This document shows positions 23,022-34,777 of a stretch of DNA of 64,000 bases, one piece after another. The DNA comes from Cercis canadensis (lineage: Eukaryota > Streptophyta > Magnoliopsida > Fabales > Fabaceae), in assembly GCA_003255065.1 (NCBI GenBank), contig QAOA01003202.1:219791-283790 (forward strand). Reading direction: 5' to 3'. A model generated the notes under the pieces. The model was not told the origin of the DNA, searched no databases, and was given only the letters and a program-made list of their open reading frames with translations. Position 1 is the stretch's first letter. Every line of letters begins with the position of its first letter. Position numbers and translations under genes: made by a program.

Positions 23022-25709
23022 TTAGTCATCAAATGGATCTGATTCTTCGTCCAGAGGAGGATAGACTATGAGCTTGATGCCGTCCTTCTTCTCCAAATTT
23101 TGGAGCATGTGAGCCATTTTCATGGAAGGCCACAAGATTTGTACTTCTGCTAAGGCTTTCGAGGACCACAGTTCATCAGGGAGACCGATCAATCCTTTGC
23201 AACTTTTGATGATCAAACGTTGAAGCTGAGGGATTGCATCTTTCTCCAATGTCAATTTTTCATGCTTTAATTCTTCCATTTCAAACACTTGGAGTTGTTG
23301 GAACCCTCCTGGAGCAAAATAAAGGTCACGCTCTGATGAACTTAGGTAACCTTGTTTTCCTTTTAATAGTTTCAATATTCGGAGGTAGGGAAGGTTAGCC
23401 AAAGTATTCATATATGTTTTAACATATGAGGAATCAACGTCTTTCAACGTTATCTTGGTAATGTTTGGCGGAAATCCATCTGCACTCTTTGGAAGCTCAG
23501 GAGGAGTGATTATTTTGAGTGTACTCAGATGAGTCAAGCACTTGAGCCTTTGTAGTAATTCTGAAGCTTTGGGGTCGCTGAATGAACGGTTGAATCCCAA
23601 TTTTCTTAGCTTGGGGAACCTTCCTTTTTCCAATAGGAACACATTTTTGCGATGAAGATCAATAGTTGAGAGGGTTTGGAGATTCCATAGAATCTTGTTA
23701 TCGGCTCCTTTTGCAAGGTCAGGTAGGATCACAGACCCTTCCAGATAAACATGCCTTAGACGCTTGAGCTTCCATATTGCAGTGGGCAAAGTTTTCACTC
23801 TCCAACCCCTAGTGTCCAAGGTTTCAAGATTCCGAAGGTTACATATAGAATCTGAAACTGTTGTTTCGGACTGTAAAGTCTCTACTCTTAAGTATCTCAA
23901 GTAAATGAACTTGTCTAACTTATCATCAAAGAAATATGAGTTTCGCTGCCCAAGATCTAGCACTCGTACCAACTTGAATTCGTTGAGAAACCATTCCAAA
24001 TTTTTTGAACCATAAAAACTGAAACCCTCATGACGGAAGCAGAACAATGAACGGGTAGATGAATGATCACAAGGATTCGAAGAACGGTAAGTTTCTGTGC
24101 CACAATGAAGGGAGAGCCTTCTAGGTTTGCTCTTGTTTATTGTGTCGACATCCCGGCAAATTTCGAAAAACTTGTACTCTCTGCTCTCAGATATACAAAA
24201 ATCACGGAGAAGATCATGGATTCGACATGTTTTCGCACCCCCATCACTCCTCTTACTGGCTACTTGGATCAAGCTACGGTCAATGAGATCACGCAAGTAC
24301 TTTTCAGCAACAACCTCTGGCTCTGGAACTTTTGCACCGGTTTGTTTTAGTTGTATAAATCCTTCAGCTATCCATAGCTGTATCAATTGCCTTACAGGGA
24401 TCTCAGAGTCTTCAGGGTAGATGCCGAAGTACAAGAAGCAAGGCTTCAATTCTTGAGGCAAGCTATTGTAGCTTAGTTTCAGTATATACTCGACATGGCT
24501 TTTCTTGCCCTGATTAATAAACCAATGGATGTTGTCGGCGATTTCAGACCACTCTCCTGGTAATGTTTTGTCCGCTAGAAGCCCAGCTGAGACGACAATG
24601 GAGAGTGGTAAACCCTTACAACTTTGAACAATCTTTCTTCCATGAGGCTGTAGAAGGGGATCAGGGCAAGTTTCTTCGTGAAACACTTTCCTGCAGAAGA
24701 GTTTCCAGCTATCTGCTTCCTCGAGGAATTGAAGCTCAATAGGAGGAGTAGTTTGGTTGTTGTAGGGAGGAGTTCGACTAGCATAGGAAGCCACGTCTTT
24801 TATACGACTTGTGATTAATATTCTGCTACCATTGTTTTCATTGGGAAAACAATCTTGTATTTCATCCCAAACTTGCGTGTTCCATATGTCATCAAGAACT
24901 ATAAGATACCTCATATCTATCAAGCATCCATGCACCATTCTCTTCACTTCTGGCAAACTCATGCTTTCGCTTTCGGTTATGGACTTGAAACTCCTGAGAA
25001 GGGTAAGCAAAAGATGTGTAGGTCTGTAATCATTAGACACATAAACCCATGCGATAATATCGAAGTGCTTTTCAACTTGATAGTCCTTGTAGATCTTTCT
25101 AGCAAAGGTGGTCTTGCCCATCCCCCCCATACCAGTTATGGAAACCACCTTACGTGGTGAACCTGAATCTCCCTGTTTGAGCAGCTTAATAAATTCCTCC
25201 GAGTACTTGTCAAAGCCAATCACCTCATCTTCCTCAACTTCCCTCCGCCGGAGCAATGACCCTGCCTCGGCGGCTGCTTTGGAGTCTTCTTCGTTGGATA
25301 CACCTTCTTCGATGCCATACTTGTCTTTGTTTTCGTAGATCTCATTGATACTTGTCTTTATGTTCTGTATCGCTGCATCCACATCATGAAGCATTAGTTG
25401 ATGATCAAAGGGGCCGACAATGATCCCCGATAGGGCTTCTCTGTTGTGTCTGACGAGGTTGACGATGTAGGTGTCAATAACATCCTCGGCTTGGTGGGTG
25501 ACGTCGATGATTTGGCTAACCACCACTCTTACTAGATCGTGCTCTTTCCGCTTCCCTTGGGAGGCTTTGAGGAAAGCATTCATCATTTCCAGCTCATTTT
25601 GGAGCAACTCGATTTTGTTTTCCACTTCAGATGGCAAATTTGCCTCCGACTTTGCCACCTGTATAAGCTGGGGAAGGTTGTTCAAAACGAAGGAAACAGC
25701 AGTATCCAT
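23022..25709 (-). CDS. CC-NB-ARC-LRR disease-resistance protein (RPM1/RPP13 type), copy 1
   Basis: Intronless, 895 aa; an intracellular immune receptor of the CC-NLR class. The coiled coil (1-130) carries EDVID at 75-79. NB-ARC: P-loop GMGGMGKTT at 193-201, kinase-2 LIVLDDIW at 269-276, RNBS-B GSRILITSR at 294-302, GLPL at 366-369, and an MHD-equivalent IHD at 497-499. A short irregular LRR region follows to the acidic end PLDEESDPFDD. All key nucleotide-binding motifs are present and the frame is open, so the gene may be functional. It is a tandem duplicate of the NLR at 44.1-46.8 kb; flanks on both sides are shared. The IHD in place of MHD occurs in other NLRs and is not by itself a sign of loss. 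Confidence 0.95.
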   Translation of the reverse strand: MDTAVSFVLNNLPQLIQVAKSEANLPSEVENKIELLQNELEMMNAFLKASQGKRKEHDLVRVVVSQIIDVTHQAEDVIDTYIVNLVRHNREALSGIIVGPFDHQLMLHDVDAAIQNIKTSINEIYENKDKYGIEEGVSNEEDSKAAAEAGSLLRRREVEEDEVIGFDKYSEEFIKLLKQGDSGSPRKVVSITGMGGMGKTTFARKIYKDYQVEKHFDIIAWVYVSNDYRPTHLLLTLLRSFKSITESESMSLPEVKRMVHGCLIDMRYLIVLDDIWNTQVWDEIQDCFPNENNGSRILITSRIKDVASYASRTPPYNNQTTPPIELQFLEEADSWKLFCRKVFHEETCPDPLLQPHGRKIVQSCKGLPLSIVVSAGLLADKTLPGEWSEIADNIHWFINQGKKSHVEYILKLSYNSLPQELKPCFLYFGIYPEDSEIPVRQLIQLWIAEGFIQLKQTGAKVPEPEVVAEKYLRDLIDRSLIQVASKRSDGGAKTCRIHDLLRDFCISESREYKFFEICRDVDTINKSKPRRLSLHCGTETYRSSNPCDHSSTRSLFCFRHEGFSFYGSKNLEWFLNEFKLVRVLDLGQRNSYFFDDKLDKFIYLRYLRVETLQSETTVSDSICNLRNLETLDTRGWRVKTLPTAIWKLKRLRHVYLEGSVILPDLAKGADNKILWNLQTLSTIDLHRKNVFLLEKGRFPKLRKLGFNRSFSDPKASELLQRLKCLTHLSTLKIITPPELPKSADGFPPNITKITLKDVDSSYVKTYMNTLANLPYLRILKLLKGKQGYLSSSERDLYFAPGGFQQLQVFEMEELKHEKLTLEKDAIPQLQRLIIKSCKGLIGLPDELWSSKALAEVQILWPSMKMAHMLQNLEKKDGIKLIVYPPLDEESDPFDD

Positions 25710-26160
25710 TGTCCTCTCCTAAAGAGAAAGATTATGGGGAAAAATAGAAAGGGAATCAACACGTAAAGGATCTGATTGCTGGGGCATATTCAACATGTTA
25801 TCACACCATATTAAAACACTATTTTTGTGCATAGGAGCTCTCGATCCAGATCCAGATTCAGATAAATAATATAAGATATATTTTTGGATCGATCAAGAGT
25901 TTGTCTTTTCTGCTATTGGATTGAGTCAGTCAACAAGTATTCAAATAAACTAGTGAGAACGAACAACAATAATTTCTTATACCATGCTTACTCAAATGTA
26001 TAATAAAATAAAATAATATGCAATAATGCAACTAAAACAACAAGTTGCATCCAACAATAATTTCTTATACATAACTATTTTTCTTCTTCTGCATTTTCTC
26101 CTCCTTCTCTGCCTTTTTCACATGGAATTCTTTTTTTTTTCTTTTTTTTTCATTATGACC

Positions 26161-26200
26161 AACTCATTTTGGAGCATCTTTATTTTGTTTTGCACTTCAG
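26161..26200 (-). pseudogene. 40-bp relic of an NLR coiled-coil exon
   Basis: The sequence matches NLR copy 1 at 25,591-25,630 in the same orientation in about 35 of 40 bases. It reads EVQNKIKMLQNEL on the minus strand, equal to residues 29-41 of the intact NLR. It lies between two promoter units, so a further NLR copy was nearly wholly deleted here. Confidence 0.65.
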
Positions 26201-26569
26201 AATTGACTTTCTGCCATTAGGTTGATTCAACATTAAAATAAATTGGTGACAACTAATAACAACAATTTCTCATACCATGCTTACTCAAATAATAAAATAA
26301 AATGTAAAAAGCAACTGAAACAACAAGTTTCTTTTTTTTTTTTTTTTCCTTCTGCACTGTCTGCTCCTTCTTTGGCTTTTTTACAAGAAATTCATTTTTT
26401 AAAGTTATACAACAGAGGTAATTTATTCTCTCTTAAAACTTCTACCTCATCTACTAAATTTCAATAGAATTTTATCAAGAAACCTCCATAATAAAGTATC
26501 AAATACTCAACCAATTGAGTATCCCACAACCTTAATTCTCAGTCCATCTAATTTAAGAATTCAAAAAGA

Positions 26570-26597
26570 AGGAAATAGCAGTACCCATTCTCCTCTC
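26570..26597 (-). pseudogene. Relic NLR start codon region
   Basis: The minus strand reads ATGGGTACTGCTATTTCCTT (MGTAIS), matching the MDTAVS/METAVS starts of the two intact NLRs. It is preceded by the same leader (CTCTCCTATACAGGGAATGA). The rest of the gene is absent. Confidence 0.6.
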
Positions 26598-27610
26598 CTA
26601 TACAGGGAATGATTATGGGGAAAAATAGAAAGGAAGTCAATACGTGAAGGATCTGAACTTCTAGAGCATGGACCTCGCTGGTGCATATTCAAGATGTTAT
26701 GACTCCATATTAATGCACCATTTTTGTGCATAGTAACTATGGATCCAGATTCCTATAAACAATAATACATCTTTGGATCGATCAAGACTTGTCTTTTCTG
26801 CCATTAGGTTGAGTCATTCAACATTAAATTGAATTAGTGACAACTAATAACAATAGTTTCTTATACCATGCGTACTCAAATAATAAATAAAATAATATGT
26901 AATAATGCAACTGAAACAACAAGTTGCACCCAACAATAATTTCTTATACATAGCAATTATTTGTCTTCTTATACACTATCTCCTCCTTCTTTTGCCTTTT
27001 CACATGGAATTCATTTTTTAAGGCCATACAAAGGTAGCTTATTTGCTTATCCTCTTTTAAAATTTTATCCCACCCACTTCTAATAGGATTTCATCACAAA
27101 ACCTCCATGATAAAGTACTAAATGCTCAATCAATTGGGTGTCACACAACCTTCATTTGAGTTTGTCTAATTTAAGGATTATTAACATTTATTTACAGAAC
27201 AGTTGGAGTTCTAATATTGTCTCCCAATACTAAATTGAAATTTCACATTTATTTCATCATAATCTAATTTTTCATCGGGTAGCATGTTCTGGATTTTCTG
27301 GCTAAGCTTCAACTGCATGTGCAAAATGAAATTTTAGAAGCAGAGAGAAAATAAATATAGTATTATGGTATTTTTTTAGTTACATGATGGTATGGATATT
27401 TAAATCTCTAATTTTATATAAATTATTCAAACACCTTATTATTAAATCACATCTAATTACTTAGCGCTTTGAAATAATAATCTGAAAAGCTTATTAATTC
27501 AATTATACAAAGCAAATTGAATATTAAAAAATTCATATGCTCATGAATGGTTTCTGGTCAACTGATCATATAATAAATATGTAGAGAGAGATGTATGGCC
27601 TTCTTTTGAG

Positions 27611-28804
27611 AATAGAATAGATATAAGGTAATGAGTCTCACTGACAGAAATTGTAAAACTCCCTACTCTCTGACCTACATTTCTTTTTGTGCATTGCATT
27701 ATCAATTCACCTTTGTTGTTGTTTGCTCTGATTCAACTTAAATATGATCAATCAAAATTATGTTTTCCCATTCGATAATAGATTTGTCACCTGATTGAAT
27801 CTTGCTCTTAAGTTTAATAATCTTATATGTAGTACTAGACATGATGGTAAAGAAAAAAGACAATAGACTATATTGAAACCACAAACCTCAACTTTTTTTT
27901 TTGAGTGTCTCAGATTGTCCTTTTTAAGATCATCATTTGCTAAACAACGAAAGGTATCTAGAGAATAATCCTATCCTATATCTTGTATTGTATGTCATTC
28001 CTTAGTGATTAGATAATCCCAGTGTTTGATGGCTGCTTATGCATTTCAGATGCCTTTGGGTTTGAATGGTTAAGAACTTAACATATCCCATCACATGGTG
28101 TGTATCAGTTTCATTAATTGCTTGCCTCTTGTATAAGGTCTTGTGCAGTGTAGGGCTTTTAGCTCCTATTTTCCACCAATGAAAGAGGCGGAGAGGGTTG
28201 CTCTGACTGCCTCAGCGGCAAGACTTCCTTGCTTCTTTTGTCTAGCGTGAGAGGCAAACGTGATGAGAGTGAGAGCTAACAATCGTAAACCAAGGTTTTG
28301 GGTTGAGGTGATGAGGGCAAAATGGTATTTTCAATTTATAAAAACTTTCCCATGTTTATGGGAATATTGAATTCCCACCCTCTCCCATAGGAATATTTTG
28401 GTGGGAAACTTAGCCAAAAAAACATTATTAAAAATGTTAGTTTCTTGAAAATGTTTTTTAAAAAATTCACACCAAATATGAAGACTTAGGATTACCAACC
28501 TAAAATTCCCAAGAAATAAAAAAAAAAAAATTGTTTGCCAAACGCTCCCTTAGAAGTTTGTTGTTCAACAGAGAGGGTTTGCTTCAGATGTGGGCTTGAT
28601 TGAATCCAACTGATATAATCTCTAAAAATGTCAACATCCATTCTAATCTTTTGAGATTTTGGTCAATTAAAAATTTTCTTTAAATTTGTGATCAATTTAA
28701 TATACGCATATAAGTAGTAAATGGCCAATATTATAAAACCATCACGAATATGTTAAAGTAACAAGTAGCTTTGGAATTAGCCAAACTCTTAATAGATTAA
28801 GTTC
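27611..28804. other. Spacer between NLR units
   Basis: No gene is seen. At 28,300-28,560 there is a small DNA-element-like tract (GATGAGGGCAAAATGGTATT to GTTTGCCAAACGCTCCC). Near 28,770 the sequence again matches 21,460, so the tandem-duplication junction lies between about 27.6 and 28.75 kb. Confidence 0.45.
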
Positions 28805-28820
28805 AGTATTGCAAATTTTT
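28805..28820. repeat. LINE target-site duplication, left copy
   Basis: AGTATTGCAAATTTTT here is matched by AGTATTGCGAATTTTT at 43,396-43,411 directly after the LINE A tail, with one mismatch in 16 bases. Confidence 0.85.
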
Positions 28821-28959
28821 CTCTTTGACATTCAGAGCACTGGGCTGAAATCACATTGCGTCAACATTCGTAGGGACCATTACAATGCTTTGTTTTAATT
28901 AAACAATCAGATTCCACTTGTCCGTACTAGTTCTGAGTTGATTGTTCGACGCCTGGGGA

Positions 28960-30762
28960 AGGGAACTCTCCTCCACCGCCTTCGGTGGAGGAAGAAGATT
29001 TGATTGCTCGTTCCTGTAAAAAAGTGAGGAAGGCGGATATTTTAGCTTCTACTCCTAGCCTAGTCCTTGCAAAGTCCAGAGAAGGGGAGTTTGATAATGG
29101 GAGTGAGGAGGGCATGGTGTCGGAATCTCTTATGGTAGAGGTCGATGTTGCTGCTATGCATGAGGGTCATGATGTTGTTGACAGTAATCCCTTACTGGGC
29201 ATGGCTAAAGGGAGTTACAAGGATCGTCTCCTGGGCATGCAAACCAACCAAGAGACCTCAGAGAATCCATGGCGTCATGCAGTCATAGATGAGGAGTTGC
29301 TATTTAGAGAGGATGATGCTACTCCCTCGCTTGGGGATGAATCAGAGTTTAATCCTTGTCCCATAGTTGAAGTATCCATGGAGGAACATGAAGAGTATTG
29401 TAAGCCATGACGTCAATCCCTTATAGTGCGATTACTAGGTAAAAGGTTGGGGCTTAGAGTCATGTCAACTAGGCTTCAAAAGATGTGGGAACGGGATGGT
29501 TCAATCAGGGTTGTGGATCTTAATAAAGATCATTTTCTGGTCACATTTTAGATCAACGAGACTTGTAGTTTGCGCTTACAGGAGGCCCTTGGCTGATTTT
29601 CGATCACTATCTAGTGGTCCATCGGTGGAGGCCTCTCTTTGATCCAAGTGATATGCAGGTTAAGAGATTATCAGTTTGGATTCGTATTCCGGGGTTACCT
29701 ATTGAGTTTCACAATGATAGGTTCTTATGGCGTGTGGGTTCTCTTCTAGGAACAACTCTTAGGGGATAATCTTACTTCTCAGACTTCGAGAGGGAAGTTT
29801 GCTCCTATTTGTGTAGAGATTGATCTCCATAAGAGCTTAGTTCCTAAGTCTTGCCTATATGGCAGAGAAATTGCTATTGATATGAAGGGCTCCACATGGT
29901 GTGTTTTAAGTGTGGTCATTATGGTCATCATAGTGAGGCATGTATGGTGAGGCACCCATTGCTGGTCCCTGAAGGTGTCTCCAGTGCAGGTCCGAGGATG
30001 GAGATGGTCGTCGGAGCAGAGGGCGCCATGGCTACGGACATCAATCCTAAGAGCAATAATCTTAGGGATAATGCTCATCATTTTGGGTCCTGGACGCTTG
30101 CAAAAAAAACTCAACAGCGTAAACAAAGGAATACGTGAAATATTAGTGATATTTTAGAGAAGGAGAAGGAGAAGTTGGGATTAGGGGTTAAAAATTTGCA
30201 CAATAAAGCTGCTGTTGAGGGTGGGTCTCACTTTAAAATTTTAGCTAAAATTCTAGAAGATGATTTGCATCAGAGAGAGTAGATACATGAGGAGTCCATG
30301 CATGCAAAGAGTCCTCCCGTTATGGGAAATACGTTGGTGGGCCATGCTGGGCCAAGCTCTTCAGGGCCGACACCCTCGCTACTCATTTGCACTGGGTCAA
30401 GTAAAAGTTCAGGTGGGACCAAGTCAGGTCAATTAGCTATGGGTCTTTCTAAAAAACTTGGGAATCAAGTAGGTCATGCTAAGAGAACTAACTTTGGGAT
30501 TTCAAGGGAGAAGAGTCGAGGTGTTATCAAAGTTAGTAGCCTAGATAAGGAGAACGTGAGTGGTACTCTTAAAAAAATGGTGGAGAAAAAAAGGAAGATC
30601 ATGTCACGGGCAAGTTACTACGATCCATCTTTCCAAGCGGTGCTTAGAGCTTTAGCTTCGCATTCGAAAGAGGAAACCATGAAGGACCTTAGTCGTCTAA
30701 TCCAAGCTATTATCCCTGTTGATAATTCTCATGCTCATATGCAGGATGAGGGTGAAAGTTGA
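28960..30762 (+). pseudogene. LINE ORF1 (DUF4283 and CCHC knuckle), broken
   Basis: Pieces in several frames make up the RNA-binding ORF1 of a plant L1 element. About 29,410-29,760 is DUF4283-like (RQSLIVRLLGKRLGLRVMS; LSVWIRIPGLPIEFHNDR). A zinc knuckle of the CX2CX4HX4C type, CFKCGHYGHHSEAC, lies at about 29,902-29,943. A basic, low-complexity tail follows to a stop at 30,760. Internal stops at 29,408 and later show decay. Confidence 0.8.
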
Positions 30763-31005
30763 GTCAGGGAAATGGTGCACCCAAAACCACCAGACCCAGG
30801 CCTGTCATCAGGAAGTAGGTTGAGCACCATGCATGGGTTGAAGGAGTTAGATAGTAGAACTGGCTGTTCGAAGCTAGTAAGACAAGATGTCGTGAGTGCA
30901 CTGGTAGATAGCACGAGCAATGACCAATGATGGTTTGTTTTTATCCAAGTTTTTGGATTCAGTCCTTCTCCTTTATGGTTTCTTATGGATTTACACCAAA
31001 ACATA

Positions 31006-33254
31006 ATGATTTGGAATTGTCGTGGGGCTGGTAGTAGGGGATTCTAAAATTTGGTTTAGGATCTCATTCCTCGGTTTCGTCTTTCTTTTATTGCTTTGCT
31101 GGAAACACATGTTAGTGGTCAAAAAGCTTATGCATTTATTCGCCATTCGGGGTTTGATTCATCATACCGTATGGAAGCACAAGGCTTTTCGGGTGGGATT
31201 TGGTGTATGTGGTATTCGACGCTGTGGAAGGTTTATATTCTTCAATCCCACAGGCAGTTTATCCATTTTCAGGTGAGTTTTAATTCTAATCCTCCCTGGC
31301 TTCTCACAATTGTTTATGGCAGTCTCATTACGAGCTGTCACGGATCATTGTGGCATGAACTGAGGTTGTTGTATGCTAGTGTCTCAGGACCCTGGTGTGT
31401 GGTAGGGGATTTTAACTCTCTACTTCATCCTTCTGAGAAGCAAGGGGGCACTCCTCTCCATGAGGGTAGGTGTAGAGCTTTTAGAGAGTGCCTTGATGAT
31501 TGTGGTTTGGTGGATGGAGGTTTTCAGGGACCTAACTTTACTTGGCATCATCGTGGGGTTAGAGAAAGGCTTGATAGAGTAGTTCATAACATGGAATGAC
31601 GTATGGCCTTTGAAGAAGCAGCTGTTATTCATCTTCCTCATTACAAGTCGGATCATAGTCCTCTTTGGCTTCGGTTTGATAATGGTTCCTTAATTAATAG
31701 AGGTAAGAAGCCTTTTAAATTTTTGGCTTCTTGGCTTCTACATGAGGATTTTTCTGCTATGGTTCATTGTTCTTAGAACAATAATGATGATTTGGTGCAT
31801 AACGTCGAAAATTTCTCCAAGGCAACCTTTACTTGGAACTGGAGGGTCTTTGGTCACATATTCAAGAAAAAATAGCGGCTTCATATAGATTGATGGGTAT
31901 TCATTGTAAGCTCAGCTTGGGTCCAAATGTCTTCCTTGAAGATCTTCAAATCCAGCTATGGAAGGAGTTAGATATTGTTCTCAAAGAGGAAGAACTTCTT
32001 TGGGTTCAAAAAGCTAGATGTAAGTGGGTGCATTTTGGGGATAGGAACACCAAGTATTTTCATGGTACGACTATCTTGAGACGGCGCCGAAATAAAATTT
32101 ATGCTCTCAAGGATGAGAATGGGGATTGGATCTTTGATGAAGGTTTGCTTTGTGATATGGCAGTAAACTTCTTTAAGGATCTTTACCAGGATGATGGTGT
32201 GTTTGTTCCTTTCATTCTTTCAGCATGTTTTCCTAAAATTGATAATGCAGATTTATAGTTCCTCCATGGTATTATCTCTCTTGGGGAAGTCTGGAGCTCT
32301 CTTTTTAGTATGAGAGGTTTAAAGGCTCCAGGTCCTGATAGGTTGCATGCTATTTTCTTTCAGAGCCAATGGGAGGTAATTGGACCTTCTCTTTTTTCCC
32401 TAATTTCTCATCTCATTGCAAATCCAAGGATAATTAGGGATATCAATAGCACTTTAATTACATTAATTCCCAAAATTGATACTCCGGAGTCCATTTCCTA
32501 GTTTAGGCCTATCAATTTATGTAATATGGCCTATAAAGTTCTTACAAAGATAATTGTTACTTGTCTTCGAAGAGTGATGAGCTATTTAATTGCTCCCACT
32601 CAATGTAGCTTTATTCCCGAGAGGCAGGGTTTTGATAACATTATTATTGCTCAAGAAGTGGTTCATAGTATGAAACACAAGAAGGGAAGAAAAGGGTTTA
32701 TGGCTATTAAGATTGATTTGGAAAAGACTTATGATCGGCTTAAGTGGGATTTTGTTAGGAAGACATTGGAGGATATAGGGCTAGGGGAAGATCTTATTTA
32801 TCTAATTTGACACTGTATCTCTTCTTCTTTTTTGAATGTGATTTGTAATGGAGCCAAAACCAGCGAATTTATGCTTTCCAGAGGGATTCACCAAGGGGAT
32901 TCTCTTTCTCCTATCTCTTTGTGTTATGTGTTGAAAGATTATCCCATCTTATTAATTCGACTATTGCTGATGGCTTCTAGAAACCAGTGTGTCTCTCTAA
33001 GAATGGACCCCCTCTCTCGCATCTTATGTTTGCAGATGATTTATTTTTGTTTGGGGAGGCTTCTGTGGAGCAAGTGGATATCATGAATAGTTGTCTCAAG
33101 CTTTTTTGTGATAGTTCTAGACAACGAGTTAGTATTGCTAAGTCTAAGTTTGTTTCTCCGTGAATGTGAATCATTCTTGTAGACAAGAGCTTTCTAGCAA
33201 ACTGGGCAATGGTGTGACTTGCGACCTTGGGAAGTATCTTGGAGTTCAACACCT
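31006..33254 (+). pseudogene. LINE ORF2 5' part: endonuclease and reverse transcriptase, broken
   Basis: Starts MIWNCRGAG, the typical endonuclease start. LLETHVSGQKA and VVGDFNSLLHPSEKQGG are endonuclease motifs, and the domain runs to about 31,600. The RT follows: GLKAPGPDRLHAIFFQ, LITLIPKID, QCSFIPERQGFDNI, KIDLEKTYDRLKWDF, SRGIHQGDSLSP, and the catalytic FADD at about 33,031 in another frame. There are at least four stops or frame changes. The frame runs into gypsy DNA near GKYLGVQHL. Confidence 0.85.
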
Positions 33255-33288
33255 ACAAATCTCATTGGTTGATCCTGAGTTCGGTATT

Positions 33289-34740
33289 ATGGGTGCAAAC
33301 GCCCCGTCAACCCCGATCTTCCCATCTCCCTCTGTCAGGGAGAGCCTAGCAACACCATCCAGGGATAAACAACATGTGAGCCACCTGGAGATTATTCGGA
33401 AGACTCCTTTGGAAGAATCCTGCCCTGAGCAAATTGGCGATACCCTACAATACCTTTTGCAAGAAATTCAAACTCTGAAACGAGATAGAGCGGAAGACAA
33501 GGCTGAGATTGCTGATTTTAGGAGAAAGCAGAACCCCTCCAAAACCGGGCAATCAAAAGATACACCGCTCTACCAGCTGTCTGCCGAGGTAATAGGCAGC
33601 GAGTCAACCTTCGCGAGCAGGCGACCAGGAATACATCTGAGCGGCCCTGAAACCTCATTCCACATACGCAGGGACAGCCTTTCTTACCTCGAAGGCTCTC
33701 CCAAACTCTTTCAAGCCAGCCCTGAAAAGTCTAGGAGAGTAGGCCGACATCCGTTCACCCAGCCTATCGTGGATTACCAAGTACCAGCCGGTTTCTGATT
33801 ACCCCAGCTCGAGCCTTTCGACGGCTCTTTCGACCCTAGGGAGCATTTAGAAAACTTTAATTTTGTCATGCTTCTAAGCGGCTCAGCAGATGAGGTCATG
33901 TACCGAGCTTTTCCCACTACCTTACGTCGGGCGGCCCTTTAGTGGTTCTCGAACCTCCCTCCAACTAGTATTTCTAACTTTAGTCAAATGTCCGAACTTT
34001 TACTATCCCGTTTCTCCACCAGTGTAACCCACCAATGTTCCTCCGCTATCTTAGCCACCCTCAAACAAGGGGAAATGAAATCCTTAAAGGACTACATGAA
34101 TTGCTACACCAAGCTCTCCTTACAAATTCGGGACTTAACCGATTCAGTGGCAATGCACGCCATCCAGGCAAGGCTCCGACCCGGTCGTCTTCATGAAAGT
34201 TAACCCTGGACCTTCTCGAAAGTTTGCTAGAGCTCTTTACCATGACCTCCAAGCATATTAACCTAGAATAAGTGTTAGGGGAATCGGAGAAAAACAAGAC
34301 CAAAGATAAAAAAAACTCCTGGAAGACCGCAAAGCAGGTCGACGAGAAAAGTCCCCCGTCCGCCCCCGGTTTGAGTTTTTCACCCCCTCAATCAGTCAAG
34401 AACTCGGGTACTATAGGAGATATGTCAGACAAAACTTGCCTAGCTCCCGCAGCCAAAAGGGAACGTTGGCGTTGATAAAGAGAAATATTGCGCTTTCCAC
34501 CGAGGCAAGGGCCATAGTACAGACAATTGCAGACATCTCCACAATCTCATTGAAGACCTGCTCTGAAGGGGTTATTTGCAGAAATTCTGGGCCGAAGTCT
34601 TAACCCCGGCTCCAAGGCAGCAAAATAGGGATAATCAATATCAACTGAGATCTCCTCAGAGGAATTCAAATACAGGTCAGCACAGACGTCGAAGCCGATC
34701 TCTGGCTCGTCGGCAACCCTCTCATTAAGAAGATCTAAGG
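33289..34740 (+). pseudogene. Gypsy gag, broken
   Basis: Begins ATGGGTGCAAACGCC after the primer-binding-like site. It has a charged helical segment (QEIQTLKRDRAEDKAEIADF), then a Retrotrans_gag-like core around 33,870-34,200 (FSQMSELLLSRFSTSV, LKQGEMKSLKDYMNCYTKL). A knuckle-like His/Cys region lies around 34,480-34,540. Stops and shifts break it from 33,796 on. Confidence 0.75.
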
Positions 34741-34777
34741 TGTAACGCCACGGGCACTATAAACACGATAGCAGGAG

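Larger units (their letters stand above)
25720..27610. repeat. Promoter-repeat array upstream of NLR copy 1
   Basis: Units of about 300-450 bp recur, roughly from 25,835, 26,203 and 26,600. Each carries CTTTGGATCGATCAAGACTT, CTGCCATTAGGTTGAGTCA, ACCATGCTTACTCAAATAAT, CAACAAGTTGCACCCAACAA and CACATGGAATTCATTTTTT. The same units lie upstream of NLR copy 2. Small NLR relics between units show that each was once the promoter of an NLR gene. Confidence 0.75.

Noticed and set aside
24063..25766. Plus-strand frames opposite NLR copy 1 (and the same opposite copy 2)
   Set aside because: They are antisense shadows of a conserved ORF and recur only because the NLRs are duplicated.
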